This document shows positions 34,262 through 43,630 of a DNA stretch of 64,000 nucleotides, one piece after another. Numbering within the stretch: position 1 is the first letter of the stretch; each line of letters starts with the position of its first letter. The notes under the pieces were generated by a model that saw only the letters and a list, made by a program, of their open reading frames with translations, ran no database searches and was not told where the DNA came from. A program made the translations under genes and the position numbers. This DNA is from Pseudomonadota bacterium (GTDB lineage: Bacteria; Pseudomonadota; Alphaproteobacteria; Rhizobiales; Xanthobacteraceae), in NCBI GenBank assembly GCA_023386635.1, contig JAEWJH010000039.1, positions 24,957 to 88,956 of the forward strand, given 5' to 3'.

Positions 34262-35325
34262 GCTGCGTCCAGGGTTTGCGCGCGGGTGTCGACCCAGACG
34301 CCGGTGTTGTGGGCGCGGCGCGCGGCGTCGATCAGGGTCTGCACGCGATAGCCTTCGTCGAAGGCTGTGCCTTCGTCCGCGCCGCTCTCGATCGCGTCGA
34401 TGAAGCGCGACACGAGCCGGCCGACCGGCGCGATGCGTCCGTCGCCGTGGGTGTCGGGCGGATCGGCGGTCGGGATCTCGACCAGCGCCTCGGCCGGCCG
34501 CCGCGCATGTCGTAGCGTGAAGCCGCGCATATAGTCGCGGGTCGGATTGTGCAGGATCAGCGTGCCGTCCTCGCCGTAAATCTCGACCGCGTGGCCCGAG
34601 CCGAGGAACGAGGCGCAGCTCATGGCCAGCGTGCCGTTCGCGCCATTGGCGAACTGCAACGCGATGGCGGCATCGGTCTCCATGTCGCGTTCTTTGGCGC
34701 CGCCTTCAGCGGGGATGCCGGACATGCGTGTCGACAAGGCGTCGATCGGTCCGCACAGCCATTCGAGGTAATGGAAGCTGTGGCTGATGAAGCTGCCGAG
34801 CACGCCGCCGCCGTCGTTGCTCGCGGTCTTCCAGTTGCGCATGCGCAGCATCACCGCGCGGTTTTCCACCTGCCAGTTCACGGCGACATGGCGGAGCGCG
34901 CCGAGCGCGCCGGAGGCGACGATCTCCTGGGCGCGCTTCCAGGCCGGGACTTCAAGGAACTCGAAGTCGATCATGGTCGGCTTCTTGCTGCGGCGGGCCT
35001 GCGCCAGCATGGCGCGGGCCTGCGCCACGTCGGCGGCCATCGGCTTGTCGATGAACACCGGCTTGCCGAGCGCGAGCGCGCGGATCGCGATTTTCGGTTG
35101 CAGCGCCGGCAGCGTGGCGATGGCGACGGCCTCGACCTCAGGATCGTCGACCAGAGCCTCCCAGCCGCCATAGCCCTTGGCGACACCGGCCTCGCGCGCC
35201 AGCGTCGCGGTACGGGCCGCGTCGGTGCCGGCAAGCGCCACCACGTCGCAGCGCGCATCGGCGCGGAATGCGGGAAGGTGTACCAGTCGGCCGAAATTGG
35301 TGCCGACGATTCCGACGCGGACCAC
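34258..35325 (-). CDS. Gfo/Idh/MocA-family oxidoreductase
   Basis: 355 residues from a GTG at 35325; GAGGA lies six bases before it. NAD(P)-binding RVGIVGTNFGRLVHLPAF, then VDDPEVEAVAIATLPALQP, the catalytic EKPMAxx-type segment KPVFIDKPMAADVAQAR, and the C-terminal GVLGSFISHSFHYLEWLCG region with the conserved aspartate/histidine. Members oxidise or reduce sugars and inositols. Being the most upstream gene of the minus-strand unit (oxidoreductase, epimerase, methyltransferase, NUDIX), its promoter probably lies within 35326-35468, divergent from the GT-C-like membrane gene. Confidence 0.9.
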   Translation of the reverse strand: MVRVGIVGTNFGRLVHLPAFRADARCDVVALAGTDAARTATLAREAGVAKGYGGWEALVDDPEVEAVAIATLPALQPKIAIRALALGKPVFIDKPMAADVAQARAMLAQARRSKKPTMIDFEFLEVPAWKRAQEIVASGALGALRHVAVNWQVENRAVMLRMRNWKTASNDGGGVLGSFISHSFHYLEWLCGPIDALSTRMSGIPAEGGAKERDMETDAAIALQFANGANGTLAMSCASFLGSGHAVEIYGEDGTLILHNPTRDYMRGFTLRHARRPAEALVEIPTADPPDTHGDGRIAPVGRLVSRFIDAIESGADEGTAFDEGYRVQTLIDAARRAHNTGVWVDTRAQTLDAA

Positions 35326-35468
35326 GTTCCATCCTCGATGCTGTGCAAGCCTTCTGGACAAGGCGCCTGTGGGCGATGGATTTGGGCTAAATCGGCATGG
35401 TACGCAAGGGTTTCATGCCGGCCTCTGGGACGGGTTCTGGCGTGGGCGCAGGGTTTCGACGAGGGCTG

Positions 35469-37586
35469 ATGAACGACGGCGGCATGACGGCGGGACCGGA
35501 GCGCGGACAGACATGGCGGCGGCTTTTATTGCTGCTGCTGGCGGTCGCGGCGACCGGATTGCCCATCAACACGTTGAGCGCCTTCGCCGTCCTGACGGTC
35601 GCCGTCGTCATCGCGTTGAGCGGCGAGGTGGCGCGGCAAGGCGCGCGCTGGTGTGCCGCCGCGCTCATCCTCGTGGTGGCGATTGCCCTGCAGATGCTGC
35701 TCGCGCCGCCGCGGATCGAGGAGGGGCACAACGTGTTCCTGCCGAGTCCGGCGCTCGAAGCGGCGCTGCCGCCGGCGGTCTATCGCGACATGCTCGCCGA
35801 CTTCACGGCGCGCAATCCGGCTCCGTGCAATCCCGATGCCGGCGGCTGCTGGCAGCGCGGATTGCCGCAGCGCGCTTATGCGTTTTCGGCGGACGGCATC
35901 TGGCGCGACACCGACCTGTCGCGCAGCGTGACGTCGCTTTATCTCTACGACCCGGTGCGCTTCCGGCTCGGGTTCATCAACGAGTTCGCCTACAACTGGT
36001 ATGGCGACGATGCCGGCCTCGAACGCGCGGTGCGCGATCGCCGGTTCTGGATGGGTTTCCAGCGCTGGCATCTGACCATGCCGTGGTTCGTGATGGCGCG
36101 ATTGCCGGCGGCCTATGCCGGCGGTCATGTGTGCTGGCGCGGCACGGTGCTGTGGGAAAACGAGGACGGCGGGTTCGACAAGCTGCCGCATGCCACTCAT
36201 GCCTGCCGCGACATCACCGCGGGGCAAGCAGGCCGCCGCGTGTTCGGCCTCGACATCGCGCCGGAAAGCCTGACGCTGCAAGTACAGCCGCCGCCGATGG
36301 TGCGGCTGCAGCGGCTCGCCGTGCCGCTGATCGCAACGCTGGCGGTGATCGGCATGCTGCTCGTGCTGGTGCGCGTGCGGTCGCGGCGGCTGGTCGTGCC
36401 GCTGGTGCTGCTGATGCTGGCGCTGCTGGTGATCGCCGTCGACGATGCCAGTTTCATCGGCGGGCTGCGGCCGTTCGACGGCGGCGACGACGGCCTGTTC
36501 TATGATGGTGTGGGGCGGGAGATCCTGCGCTTCGCGCTCGCCGGCGACTGGTTCAATGCGCTCAAGGGCGGCGAGGTCGTGTTCTATTACGGCGGGCCGG
36601 GCCTGCGGTATTTCCGGGCGCTGGAGCACCTCATCTTCGGCGAAACCTATTTCGGCTATCTCGCCTTGGTGCTGGTGCTGCCGTTCGTGGCGTGGGCGGT
36701 GTTCCGCCGCTTCATCGACGACAAGGTGGCGGCGCTGGCGCTCGCGCTGGTATTCGTCGCGATCCCGGTCGGCGTCGTGTTCGGCACCAGCTTCCTCAAC
36801 TATGCGCAATGGGCGTCGCGCGGCTTCGCCGATCCGGCGGCCTATATCTTCTTCATCATCGGCATCCTGCCGGTCGTCGGCATGACCCGCGCGGGCCCGT
36901 CGCCGCGGCTGCTGCCGGCGCTCGGCGGCGGACTGGCGATGGCGCTTGCGATCTTCATGAAGCCGATCGTCGCGCCCGCCTGCGCGGTGCTGCTCACCGG
37001 CGCCGGGCTGATGGCTTTGTATCAGCGGCACTGGCTGCGGTTCGCCGGTCTGTGCGTCGGGTTCGCGCCGGTGTTTCTCATCACCTTGCACAACTGGGTT
37101 TACGGCGGCGTGTTCGTGCTGTTCAGCGCCAACGCCGCGCATCCGCTGGTGCTGACCATGCCGCCGTCGGCCTATGGCGCGGCGCTGAACGAACTGCTGC
37201 ACGGTTCGTTCGGCAGCGAGGCGATGCGCGGGGTCTGGCAGATCCTCGGCTGGCTGCGCGGGCCGTCGGAATCCTATTGGGCCGTGCCCGTCAGCCTCGC
37301 CGGCGTTCTCGTCGCGCTGCATGTCGCGCTGCGCGGGCGCGGTTATGACGTGTGGCTGCGGCTCATCGCCGGCACGGCGCTGGCGCAGCACGGGGTGGCG
37401 CTCTTTTATGTCTCGACGGCGCGCTACCACTTCCTCGCCTGGTTCCTGACCCTGGTGGTGGTCGCGGTCTGGTGGCAGCGGGAGGTCGCGCCGGCGCTGG
37501 AGCGCCGCTATCCGCAGGCCCGCATGCCGCGCCCGCTCGCGGTGGCGCTGCACCGGCTGCACACCATGTATGCCGGGCACGCCTGA
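35469..37586 (+). CDS. Large multispan membrane protein, GT-C-glycosyltransferase-like
   Basis: 705 residues from the ATG at 35469 (GAGGG upstream); ATGs at 35397 and 35484 are alternatives. N-terminal two spans, a large extracytoplasmic loop of about 220 residues with paired cysteines (PCNPDAGGCW; VCWRG; HACRD), then ten or more spans. An acidic motif FDGGDDGLFYDGVGREILR sits at the start of the second membrane block, like the catalytic first loop of GT-C sugar transferases. No exact family match comes to mind. Location next to nucleotide-sugar genes supports an envelope glycan transferase or export role. Confidence 0.6.
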   Translation: MNDGGMTAGPERGQTWRRLLLLLLAVAATGLPINTLSAFAVLTVAVVIALSGEVARQGARWCAAALILVVAIALQMLLAPPRIEEGHNVFLPSPALEAALPPAVYRDMLADFTARNPAPCNPDAGGCWQRGLPQRAYAFSADGIWRDTDLSRSVTSLYLYDPVRFRLGFINEFAYNWYGDDAGLERAVRDRRFWMGFQRWHLTMPWFVMARLPAAYAGGHVCWRGTVLWENEDGGFDKLPHATHACRDITAGQAGRRVFGLDIAPESLTLQVQPPPMVRLQRLAVPLIATLAVIGMLLVLVRVRSRRLVVPLVLLMLALLVIAVDDASFIGGLRPFDGGDDGLFYDGVGREILRFALAGDWFNALKGGEVVFYYGGPGLRYFRALEHLIFGETYFGYLALVLVLPFVAWAVFRRFIDDKVAALALALVFVAIPVGVVFGTSFLNYAQWASRGFADPAAYIFFIIGILPVVGMTRAGPSPRLLPALGGGLAMALAIFMKPIVAPACAVLLTGAGLMALYQRHWLRFAGLCVGFAPVFLITLHNWVYGGVFVLFSANAAHPLVLTMPPSAYGAALNELLHGSFGSEAMRGVWQILGWLRGPSESYWAVPVSLAGVLVALHVALRGRGYDVWLRLIAGTALAQHGVALFYVSTARYHFLAWFLTLVVVAVWWQREVAPALERRYPQARMPRPLAVALHRLHTMYAGHA

Positions 37587-37670
37587 CCCCGGATCGGCTG
37601 CATCCGTCGGGCGTTGACGGTCGTATCTGTCACGGACGGGCCCGAACGGGCCGACCGTGGGAGGCCGACC

Positions 37671-38078
37671 GTGAAAAAATATCTCATCGCCTATCTTGGG
37701 ACCGGCGTCGTGTTTCTGGCGCTTGATGCGCTCTGGCTCGGCGTCGTCGCGCGGAGCTTTTTCCGCGACCGGCTGACCGAGGTGCTGTCGCCCGAGCCGA
37801 ACATGACGGTCGCGGCGGTGTTCTATCTGATCTTCGTGATCGGCGTGCTGATCTTCGCGGTCGAGCCGGCGTTCCGCAGCGGATCGTGGGTCACGGCGAC
37901 GGTCTACGGCGCGCTGTTCGGCTTCTTCGTGTATGCGACCTACGACCTCACCAACCTCGCCATGCTCAAGCAGTGGCCAGTATCGGTGGCGGCGCTGGAC
38001 ATCGCCTGGGGAACTTTCGTCAACGCGGTCGCTGCCACGGCCGGATTCCTCGCCGCGCGCGCTTTTGCGGGCGAATAG
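37671..38078 (+). CDS. DUF2177-family membrane protein
   Basis: 135 residues from a GTG at 37671 (GGGAGG six bases upstream; the frame opens earlier at 37614 but without a site). Four hydrophobic segments and the family motif DALWLGVVARSFFRDRL near the N-terminus, with YATYDLTNLAMLKQWPV further on. DUF2177 proteins are found beside DUF1365, CFA-synthase-like and flavin amine-oxidase genes, as here. No enzyme activity is known. It begins the putative fatty-acid modification block. Confidence 0.8.
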   Translation: MKKYLIAYLGTGVVFLALDALWLGVVARSFFRDRLTEVLSPEPNMTVAAVFYLIFVIGVLIFAVEPAFRSGSWVTATVYGALFGFFVYATYDLTNLAMLKQWPVSVAALDIAWGTFVNAVAATAGFLAARAFAGE

Positions 38079-38165
38079 CCACCGGATTTCGCGAAAAATC
38101 GACGACCGCACCGCAACCGCCGCGCGGCTCGCCCCGTATCTTTCTCGAAACATTGGGGAACGAGC

Positions 38166-39497
38166 GTGCGGATTGCGATCATCGGCACTGGAATTGCGGG
38201 AAATGCGGCGGCCTATGCCCTGGCGGGGCGGGCTGATATCGCGGTCTATGAGCGGGAGCTGCGGCCGGGCGGACACAGCCACACCGTCGAGATCGATTAC
38301 GACGGCGCCAGGGTCGCCGTCGACACCGGCTTCATCGTCTACAATGAGCTGAACTACCCCGACCTCACGGCGCTGTTTGCGCATCTGGGCGTCGAAACGC
38401 ATCCGAGCACCATGGGATTCTCGTTCTCCCGCGACGGCGGGCGGAGCGAATGGGCCGGCAAGGGAACGGGATTCTGGCAAACCGCCGACGGCTTGTTCGC
38501 GCAGCGGCGCAACCTGCTGTCGCTGCCGCATCTGCGGATGCTCGCGGACATCCTGCGCTTCAACCGCGTCGCGCGCGCCGATCTTGCCGCGGGCCAGCTC
38601 GCCGGCTTGTCGCTCGGCGATTACCTCGCGGCGCGCCGGATCGGCGCACGGCTGATCGAGCACTACATCGCGCCGATGGGCGCCGCGATCTGGTCGATGC
38701 CGTCGCGGGCCTTGCTTGATTTCCCGGCGCAGAACTTCGTCACGTTTTTCGATAATCACCGGCTGCTGCATCCAGACAGCGAGCGGCCCGTGTGGCGCAC
38801 CGTGGTCGGCGGCAGCCGGACCTATGTGGAGCGGCTGACGCGGCCGTTCCGCCAGCAGATGCGGCTCGGCTGTCCTGCGGTGTCGGTGGCCCGCATGCCG
38901 CAGGGTGTGATCGTCACCGACGCGAGCGGCCATCGCGACCGCTTCGATCAGGTGGTGTTCGCCTGTCACAGCGACGAGGCGCTGGCGCTGCTCGCCGATG
39001 CGACGGCGGAGGAGCGGGATATTCTCGGCGCCGTCCGCTATGGCGACAACAAGGTTTATCTGCATCGCGATGCGTCGCTGATGCCGCGCGCCCGGCGTGC
39101 ATGGGCGGCGTGGAACGTTTTGCACTGGACGCCGGAAGCGGATCGTCACCATGCCGCGATCTCCTACTGGATGAATGCGCTGCAGGGGATCGATGCGTCC
39201 CGGCCGCTGTTCGTCAGTCTCAATCCGCCGCGGCCGCCGGCGGCGGATTTGACCTTCGCGCAGTTTGACTGCGCGCATCCGCAATTCGACGCCGCCGCTT
39301 TCGGCGCGCAGCAGCGGCTGGACGATATCCAGGGCGTGCGGCGAAGCTGGTTTTGCGGGGCGTGGACCGGCTATGGTTTCCATGAGGATGGGCTGCGCTC
39401 CGGCCTGGCGGTGGCCGAGGCGCTCGGCGCCGACGTGCCATGGCGTTCGGAATCCTGGCGGGCGACGCGGCCCGTCCTCGCGCAGGCGGCGGAGTGA
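38166..39497 (+). CDS. FAD-dependent amine-oxidase/desaturase-like protein
   Basis: 443 residues from a GTG at 38166 with GGGGA upstream. N-terminal FAD motif IIGTGIAGNAAAYALAG, then RPGGHSHTVEIDYDG and VDTGFIVYNELNYPDL. The C-terminal FAD-contact FCGAWTGYGFHEDGLRSGLAVAEAL is typical of NAD(P)/FAD-dependent oxidoreductases of the phytoene-desaturase/amine-oxidase group. In Rhodobacter a similar gene lies beside the CFA-like methyltransferase in an RpoE-controlled fatty-acid pathway. Here it overlaps the DUF1365 gene region by a few bases, indicating an operon. Confidence 0.85.
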   Translation: MRIAIIGTGIAGNAAAYALAGRADIAVYERELRPGGHSHTVEIDYDGARVAVDTGFIVYNELNYPDLTALFAHLGVETHPSTMGFSFSRDGGRSEWAGKGTGFWQTADGLFAQRRNLLSLPHLRMLADILRFNRVARADLAAGQLAGLSLGDYLAARRIGARLIEHYIAPMGAAIWSMPSRALLDFPAQNFVTFFDNHRLLHPDSERPVWRTVVGGSRTYVERLTRPFRQQMRLGCPAVSVARMPQGVIVTDASGHRDRFDQVVFACHSDEALALLADATAEERDILGAVRYGDNKVYLHRDASLMPRARRAWAAWNVLHWTPEADRHHAAISYWMNALQGIDASRPLFVSLNPPRPPAADLTFAQFDCAHPQFDAAAFGAQQRLDDIQGVRRSWFCGAWTGYGFHEDGLRSGLAVAEALGADVPWRSESWRATRPVLAQAAE

Positions 39498-39502
39498 CGA
39501 CG

Positions 39503-40312
39503 ATGACAGCGTCCCGCGTAACCCGGACCGATCATGCGCCTGCCGCGCTCTATGTGGGCCAGGTGATGCATGCCCGGCTGCGGCCTCGCGCGCATCGCTT
39601 CAGCTATCGCGTCATGAATCTGCTGATTGATCTCGACCGGCTGACCGAAGCCGGGCGCTTGTCGCGGCTGTTCGGCGTCAACCGCGCCGGCCTTGTGAGT
39701 TTCCACGAGCGCGACCATGGCGGTGGTGAGGGCGCATTGCGCGGGTTCGCGGATGGCCTGTTGCGCCAGCACGGGATCGCGCGGCCGGAGCGGATCCTGT
39801 TGTCATGCTATCCGCGCATGCTCGGCTACGTCTTCAATCCGCTGTCGGTCTATTATTGCTACGACGGCGAACAGTTGAGCGCCTTGATCTACGAGGTGCG
39901 CAACACCTTCGGCGGCATCCGCCACTATGTCCGTCCCGTGCGGCCCGACGAGAGCAGCGCGGCCGGCATCCGGCAGACCCAGCGCAAGGATTTCTATGTC
40001 TCGCCGTTCATCGCCATGGATGCGCGCTACCATTTCCGGCTCGAGCCGCCGGGCGAGACCCTGAAACTGCGCATCCTCGAAACCGATGGGCAGGGCGCCT
40101 TGCTGGCGGCCGCCTTCTTCGGGCAGCGGCGGCCCCTGACGTCGGCGGTCTTGCTCAGGGCGCTGATTTCGCTACCATTGATGACGCTAAAAGTGATCGG
40201 GGCGATTCATTTCGAGGCACTTCGGCTCTGGCTCAAGGGCGTCGCACTGGTTCCGCGTCCGCAAGCGGCTGATCCGCGGGACGGGACGATGGAGCGGCGG
40301 TTGGGTCATTGA
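39503..40312 (+). CDS. DUF1365-family protein
   Basis: 269 residues from the ATG at 39503, with GGAG seven bases upstream; a GTG at 39494 overlapping the previous stop is an alternative. DUF1365 hallmarks: ALYVGQVMHARLRPRAHRFSYRV, LLSCYPRMLGYVFNPLSVYYCYD, LIYEVRNTFGGIRHYV, KDFYVSPFIAMDARYHF and a C-terminal hydrophobic stretch. The biochemical role is not established; it is invariably found with the flavoprotein and the CFA-like enzyme. The stop overlaps the next start. Confidence 0.9.
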   Translation: MTASRVTRTDHAPAALYVGQVMHARLRPRAHRFSYRVMNLLIDLDRLTEAGRLSRLFGVNRAGLVSFHERDHGGGEGALRGFADGLLRQHGIARPERILLSCYPRMLGYVFNPLSVYYCYDGEQLSALIYEVRNTFGGIRHYVRPVRPDESSAAGIRQTQRKDFYVSPFIAMDARYHFRLEPPGETLKLRILETDGQGALLAAAFFGQRRPLTSAVLLRALISLPLMTLKVIGAIHFEALRLWLKGVALVPRPQAADPRDGTMERRLGH

Positions 40313-41583
40313 GCCTGCGCGGACATGAGTTGCGCCAGCAGCAATTGAGTGCCGCAATGAGTGCCAGCGTCGTCGTTACCGCCGAGAATGCTCCTGCCGT
40401 GCTTGCGGATCTGCCGCGGTGGCCGCGGCTCGCTTTGTCGATCGTCGCGCGGCTGAAGCGCGGCAGCCTGCGGATCGCGCTGCCGAATGGACGCAAGCTG
40501 GTTTTTCAGGGCAACGAGGCCGGACCGAGCGCGGAGATGACCGTGCGGTCGTACCGGTTCGCGCGGCGGATGATGGCCGGCGGCGATCTCGGCATCGCCG
40601 AATCCTATCTGCGCGGCGAATGGGATACGCCGGACCTGACGCAGTTCTTCTATCTGTTCTGTGTCAACACCGACATGATGGGCAATGTGCTGGCCCGCAA
40701 TCCGATGGTGCGGTTCTGGCAATGGCTGCGGTTTCGGATGCAGAGCAACAGCCGCCGTCAGGCGCGGCGCAATATCCACGCGCATTACGATCTGGGCAAT
40801 GCGTTCTATTCGGCGTGGCTCGACCCGACCATGACCTATTCGTCGGCGCTGTTCGAGGACGGCGTCAACGACCTGTCGGCGGCGCAGACGCGTAAATACG
40901 AGGCGCTGGCGAAAGCGATCGATCTGCGTCCCGGCCATCATGTGCTGGAGATCGGCTGCGGCTGGGGCGGGTTCAGCGAATATGCGGCGCGCCACGGCGC
41001 GCAGGTCACTGCGCTGACCATCAGCCGCGAGCAGTTCGACTACGCCACGCGGCGTATCGCCGACGCCGGCCTGAGCGATCGCGTCACCATCAAGCTGCAG
41101 GACTATCGCGACGAGACCGGCGTGTTCGACCGCATCGCCTCCATCGAGATGATCGAGGCGGTCGGCGAGAAATACTGGCCGGATTATTTCGCCCAGTTGC
41201 GCGACCGGCTGAAGCCTGGTGGCATCGCCGGCATCCAGGGCATCACGATTCAGGATGCGTTCTTCGACAATTATCGCCGCGAGATCGATTTCATCCGCGG
41301 CTACATCTTCCCGGGCGGCATGTTGCCGACGGCGAGCACGCTCAAGGCCATGGGCGAGAAGTTCGGCCTGCCCATGGTCGGCGAGCGGATCTTCGGGCTC
41401 GATTACGCCCGCACCCTGATGGAATGGCGGGAGCGTTTCTTCGCGGCCTGGCCCGCGATCAAGCCACTCGGCTTCGACGAGCGGTTCCGCCGGCTGTGGC
41501 ACTACTATCTGGCCTACTGCGAGGCCGGATTCCGCTCCGGCAACATCGACGTCCGGCAGATGGTGTTCGCCAAGCCGGCGTGA
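40309..41583 (+). CDS. Cyclopropane-fatty-acid-synthase-like SAM methyltransferase
   Basis: 424 residues from a TTG at 40309 overlapping the previous stop; an ATG at 40357 gives 408 residues. SAM-binding motif VLEIGCGWGGFSEYAARHG, bicarbonate/active-site region YDLGNAFYSAWLDPTMTYSSALF, the fatty-acid methyltransferase motif ASIEMIEAVGEKYWPDYF and QGITIQDAFFDNY. Members methylate or cyclopropanate unsaturated acyl chains of phospholipids. Given the flavoprotein and DUF1365 neighbours it may belong to the methylated/furan fatty-acid route described in Rhodobacter (UfaM-type) rather than being a plain CFA synthase. Confidence 0.9.
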   Translation: MSLRGHELRQQQLSAAMSASVVVTAENAPAVLADLPRWPRLALSIVARLKRGSLRIALPNGRKLVFQGNEAGPSAEMTVRSYRFARRMMAGGDLGIAESYLRGEWDTPDLTQFFYLFCVNTDMMGNVLARNPMVRFWQWLRFRMQSNSRRQARRNIHAHYDLGNAFYSAWLDPTMTYSSALFEDGVNDLSAAQTRKYEALAKAIDLRPGHHVLEIGCGWGGFSEYAARHGAQVTALTISREQFDYATRRIADAGLSDRVTIKLQDYRDETGVFDRIASIEMIEAVGEKYWPDYFAQLRDRLKPGGIAGIQGITIQDAFFDNYRREIDFIRGYIFPGGMLPTASTLKAMGEKFGLPMVGERIFGLDYARTLMEWRERFFAAWPAIKPLGFDERFRRLWHYYLAYCEAGFRSGNIDVRQMVFAKPA

Positions 41584-41699
41584 GTGCAGGGGCTGCCGGT
41601 CGCAGGTCCGGTCTCCAATAAAATTGACATAGCAGGCAACGTTCTCCTTCGCCCGAGAGTTGGCCCTCCGAATATCCATCGGAGTCGGGCGACGCCGGA

Positions 41700-42428
41700 A
41701 TGCATGCAGTCCTCAGGCAAAAATTGCAGATTCATTCGGCGCTCGATGCCGACGATATCGCTTCCTTGAACAGGCTGCCGTACCAGGAGCGCGCGCTGGC
41801 AGACGGAGAGGATGCGATCCGTCAGGGCGACCGCCCTACGTCATCCATTCTGGTGGTCGAGGGGATGGTCGCCCGTTATCAGACCCTGTCGGATGGTCGT
41901 CGCCAGTTCATTTCCTATCACATCACCGGCGATCTCCCCGACGCGCAGGCGTTGTTCCTTGCCGAGATGGATCATGCGATCCGGGCGATGGGACCTGCCA
42001 AGATTGCGCTGATCCCGCACGATGCCATCCTGACGCTGTTCGTGCGCCGCCCGGCGGTGGGGCTGGCGATCTGGCGCGAGACGCTGATCGACGCGGCGAT
42101 CTTCCGCAGCACCGTCGTCAACAACAGCGCGCGTCCGCCGCTGGCCCGCGCCGCGCATTTTTTCTGCGAGCAGTATTACCGGGCGCGCACGCTGCTCGGC
42201 CGCCGCAGCGAGGTCGGTTCCTGCTATCTGCCGCTCAGTCAGGCGCAGCTCGGCGATACGCTCGGCATGTCCATCGTCACCGTGAACCGCACGGTGCAGC
42301 AATTGCGCCGGACCGGCACGATGGAGTGGGTCGAAGGCCGACTGCAGGTGAAAAACTGGTCCAAGCTCGCAGACCTCGGCGAATTCGATCCGGCCTATCT
42401 GCATGTGCGCGCGCCCCGACGGCTTTAA
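41700..42428 (+). CDS. Crp/Fnr-family transcriptional regulator
   Basis: 242 residues. N-terminal cyclic-nucleotide-like beta-roll (LADGEDAIRQGDRPTSSILVVEGMVARYQ) and a C-terminal helix-turn-helix with SQAQLGDTLGMSIVTVNRTVQQLRRTG. No cysteine cluster for an iron-sulfur centre is seen in the N-terminus, so it is not a classical Fnr; the ligand or signal is unknown. A TTGACA-like -35 box at 41624-41629 lies upstream. It follows the fatty-acid block by 116 bases and could regulate that block. Confidence 0.88.
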   Translation: MHAVLRQKLQIHSALDADDIASLNRLPYQERALADGEDAIRQGDRPTSSILVVEGMVARYQTLSDGRRQFISYHITGDLPDAQALFLAEMDHAIRAMGPAKIALIPHDAILTLFVRRPAVGLAIWRETLIDAAIFRSTVVNNSARPPLARAAHFFCEQYYRARTLLGRRSEVGSCYLPLSQAQLGDTLGMSIVTVNRTVQQLRRTGTMEWVEGRLQVKNWSKLADLGEFDPAYLHVRAPRRL

Positions 42429-42549
42429 GAGGATGGCTTGAGAACGGGAACCGGAGTTCCCGTGCGGCGTTGGGGTCTGACAGTTCGATCCGCAGGGGCA
42501 GCCGTAGGCTGCGTCGCTTCGCCATTTGCATGTCCATGTCCGCACGTCT

Positions 42550-43497
42550 ATGGCCGCCAAATCATCCTCTCGTTTTGTCGTCTATGCCGCGCTCGCGGGA
42601 AACCTGCTGATCGCGCTCATCAAGTTCGCGGCGGCGGGCTGGACCGGCAGCTCGGCGATGCTGAGCGAAGCGATCCACTCCCTGGTCGACACGTCGAACC
42701 AGGTGCTGCTGCTCTACGGCATGCACCGTTCGCAGGAGCCGCCGAGCGAGGCGCATCCGCTCGGCCATGGACGCGAGCTGTACTTCTGGAGCTTCATCGT
42801 CGCGCTGATGATGTTCATGATCGGCGCCGGCGTGACGTTCTACGAAGCGCTCGGCCATATCAGCGAACCGGTGCCGATCACCGATCCGGCCGTCACCTAT
42901 GTTGTGCTCGCCATCGCCTTCGTGGTCGAGGGCGCGACCTGGGGGGTGGCGCTGCGCGAATTCCGCAAGGCAAAAGGTGAAGCCGGTTATCTGGAGGCGG
43001 CGATCCAGAGCAAGGACCCGCCGTCCTATATCGTGCTGTTCGAGGACAGTGCTGCGCTGATCGGCATCGTCATCGCTTTTGTCGGCATTTTTGCCGCGCA
43101 TTATTTCGAGATGCCGGTGCTCGACGGCGTCGCGTCGCTCGGCATCAGCCTGCTGCTCGGGCTGACCGCGATGGTGCTCGCGCGCGAGAGCAAGGATCTG
43201 CTGATCGGCGAGCCGGCGTCGCGGGCGGTGCGCGACAGCCTGTTGCAGGCGGCGCGCGCCATTCCGGGGATCGAGCGGGCCAATCTGATCTTCACCGTGC
43301 ATCTCGCGCCGCGCCAGATTGTCTGCGCATTGAGCCTCGAATTCGCCGACAAACTGACGGTGCCCGAGATCGAAGAGAAAGTGCTCGCGCTGGAAACCGC
43401 GATCCGCGCGGCGCAGCCCGATGTGGTCGCGGTGTTCATCAATCCCCAGACGGCAGGCACGTTTCAGTCGCGGCGGCGGATGCTCGCCTCGGCTTGA
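42550..43497 (+). CDS. Cation diffusion facilitator (CDF) family transporter
   Basis: 315 residues from the ATG at 42550 (an ATG at 42526 would add eight residues; neither has a strong site). Six membrane spans with CDF motifs: SAMLSEAIHSLVDTSNQVLLL (H-x3-D metal site), the cytoplasmic HPLGHGRELYFW loop and KDPPSYIVLFEDSAALIG. The C-terminal ferredoxin-like domain (VHLAPRQIVCALSLEFADKL) is present. The family exports zinc, iron or manganese in exchange for protons. A terminator follows at 43580. Confidence 0.88.
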   Translation: MAAKSSSRFVVYAALAGNLLIALIKFAAAGWTGSSAMLSEAIHSLVDTSNQVLLLYGMHRSQEPPSEAHPLGHGRELYFWSFIVALMMFMIGAGVTFYEALGHISEPVPITDPAVTYVVLAIAFVVEGATWGVALREFRKAKGEAGYLEAAIQSKDPPSYIVLFEDSAALIGIVIAFVGIFAAHYFEMPVLDGVASLGISLLLGLTAMVLARESKDLLIGEPASRAVRDSLLQAARAIPGIERANLIFTVHLAPRQIVCALSLEFADKLTVPEIEEKVLALETAIRAAQPDVVAVFINPQTAGTFQSRRRMLASA

Positions 43498-43579
43498 GGA
43501 GAGCCCCCGGTACGGGCCGCGCCGATCGGCCAGGGCGCGGGGCAATTGCGTCTGCCGCCAAGGTGCGCGAAACAAAGGG

Positions 43580-43607
43580 CGGCCGGTCTCAGGGACCGGC
43601 CGTTTGT
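43580..43607 (+). terminator. Rho-independent terminator after the CDF gene
   Basis: Stem CGGCCGGTC pairs perfectly with GACCGGCCG around a TCAGG loop and is followed by TTTGT. It lies 83 bases past the CDF stop codon and 24 bases before the next start. Confidence 0.8.
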
Positions 43608-43630
43608 CGTATCGGTGGCTGCGGTTGACG

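Noticed and set aside
35526..39383. Minus-strand frame of about 1280 codons opposite the membrane and fatty-acid genes
   Set aside because: Composition is that of a GC-rich shadow frame (histidine/arginine-rich), and four plus-strand genes with recognised domains occupy the same stretch.
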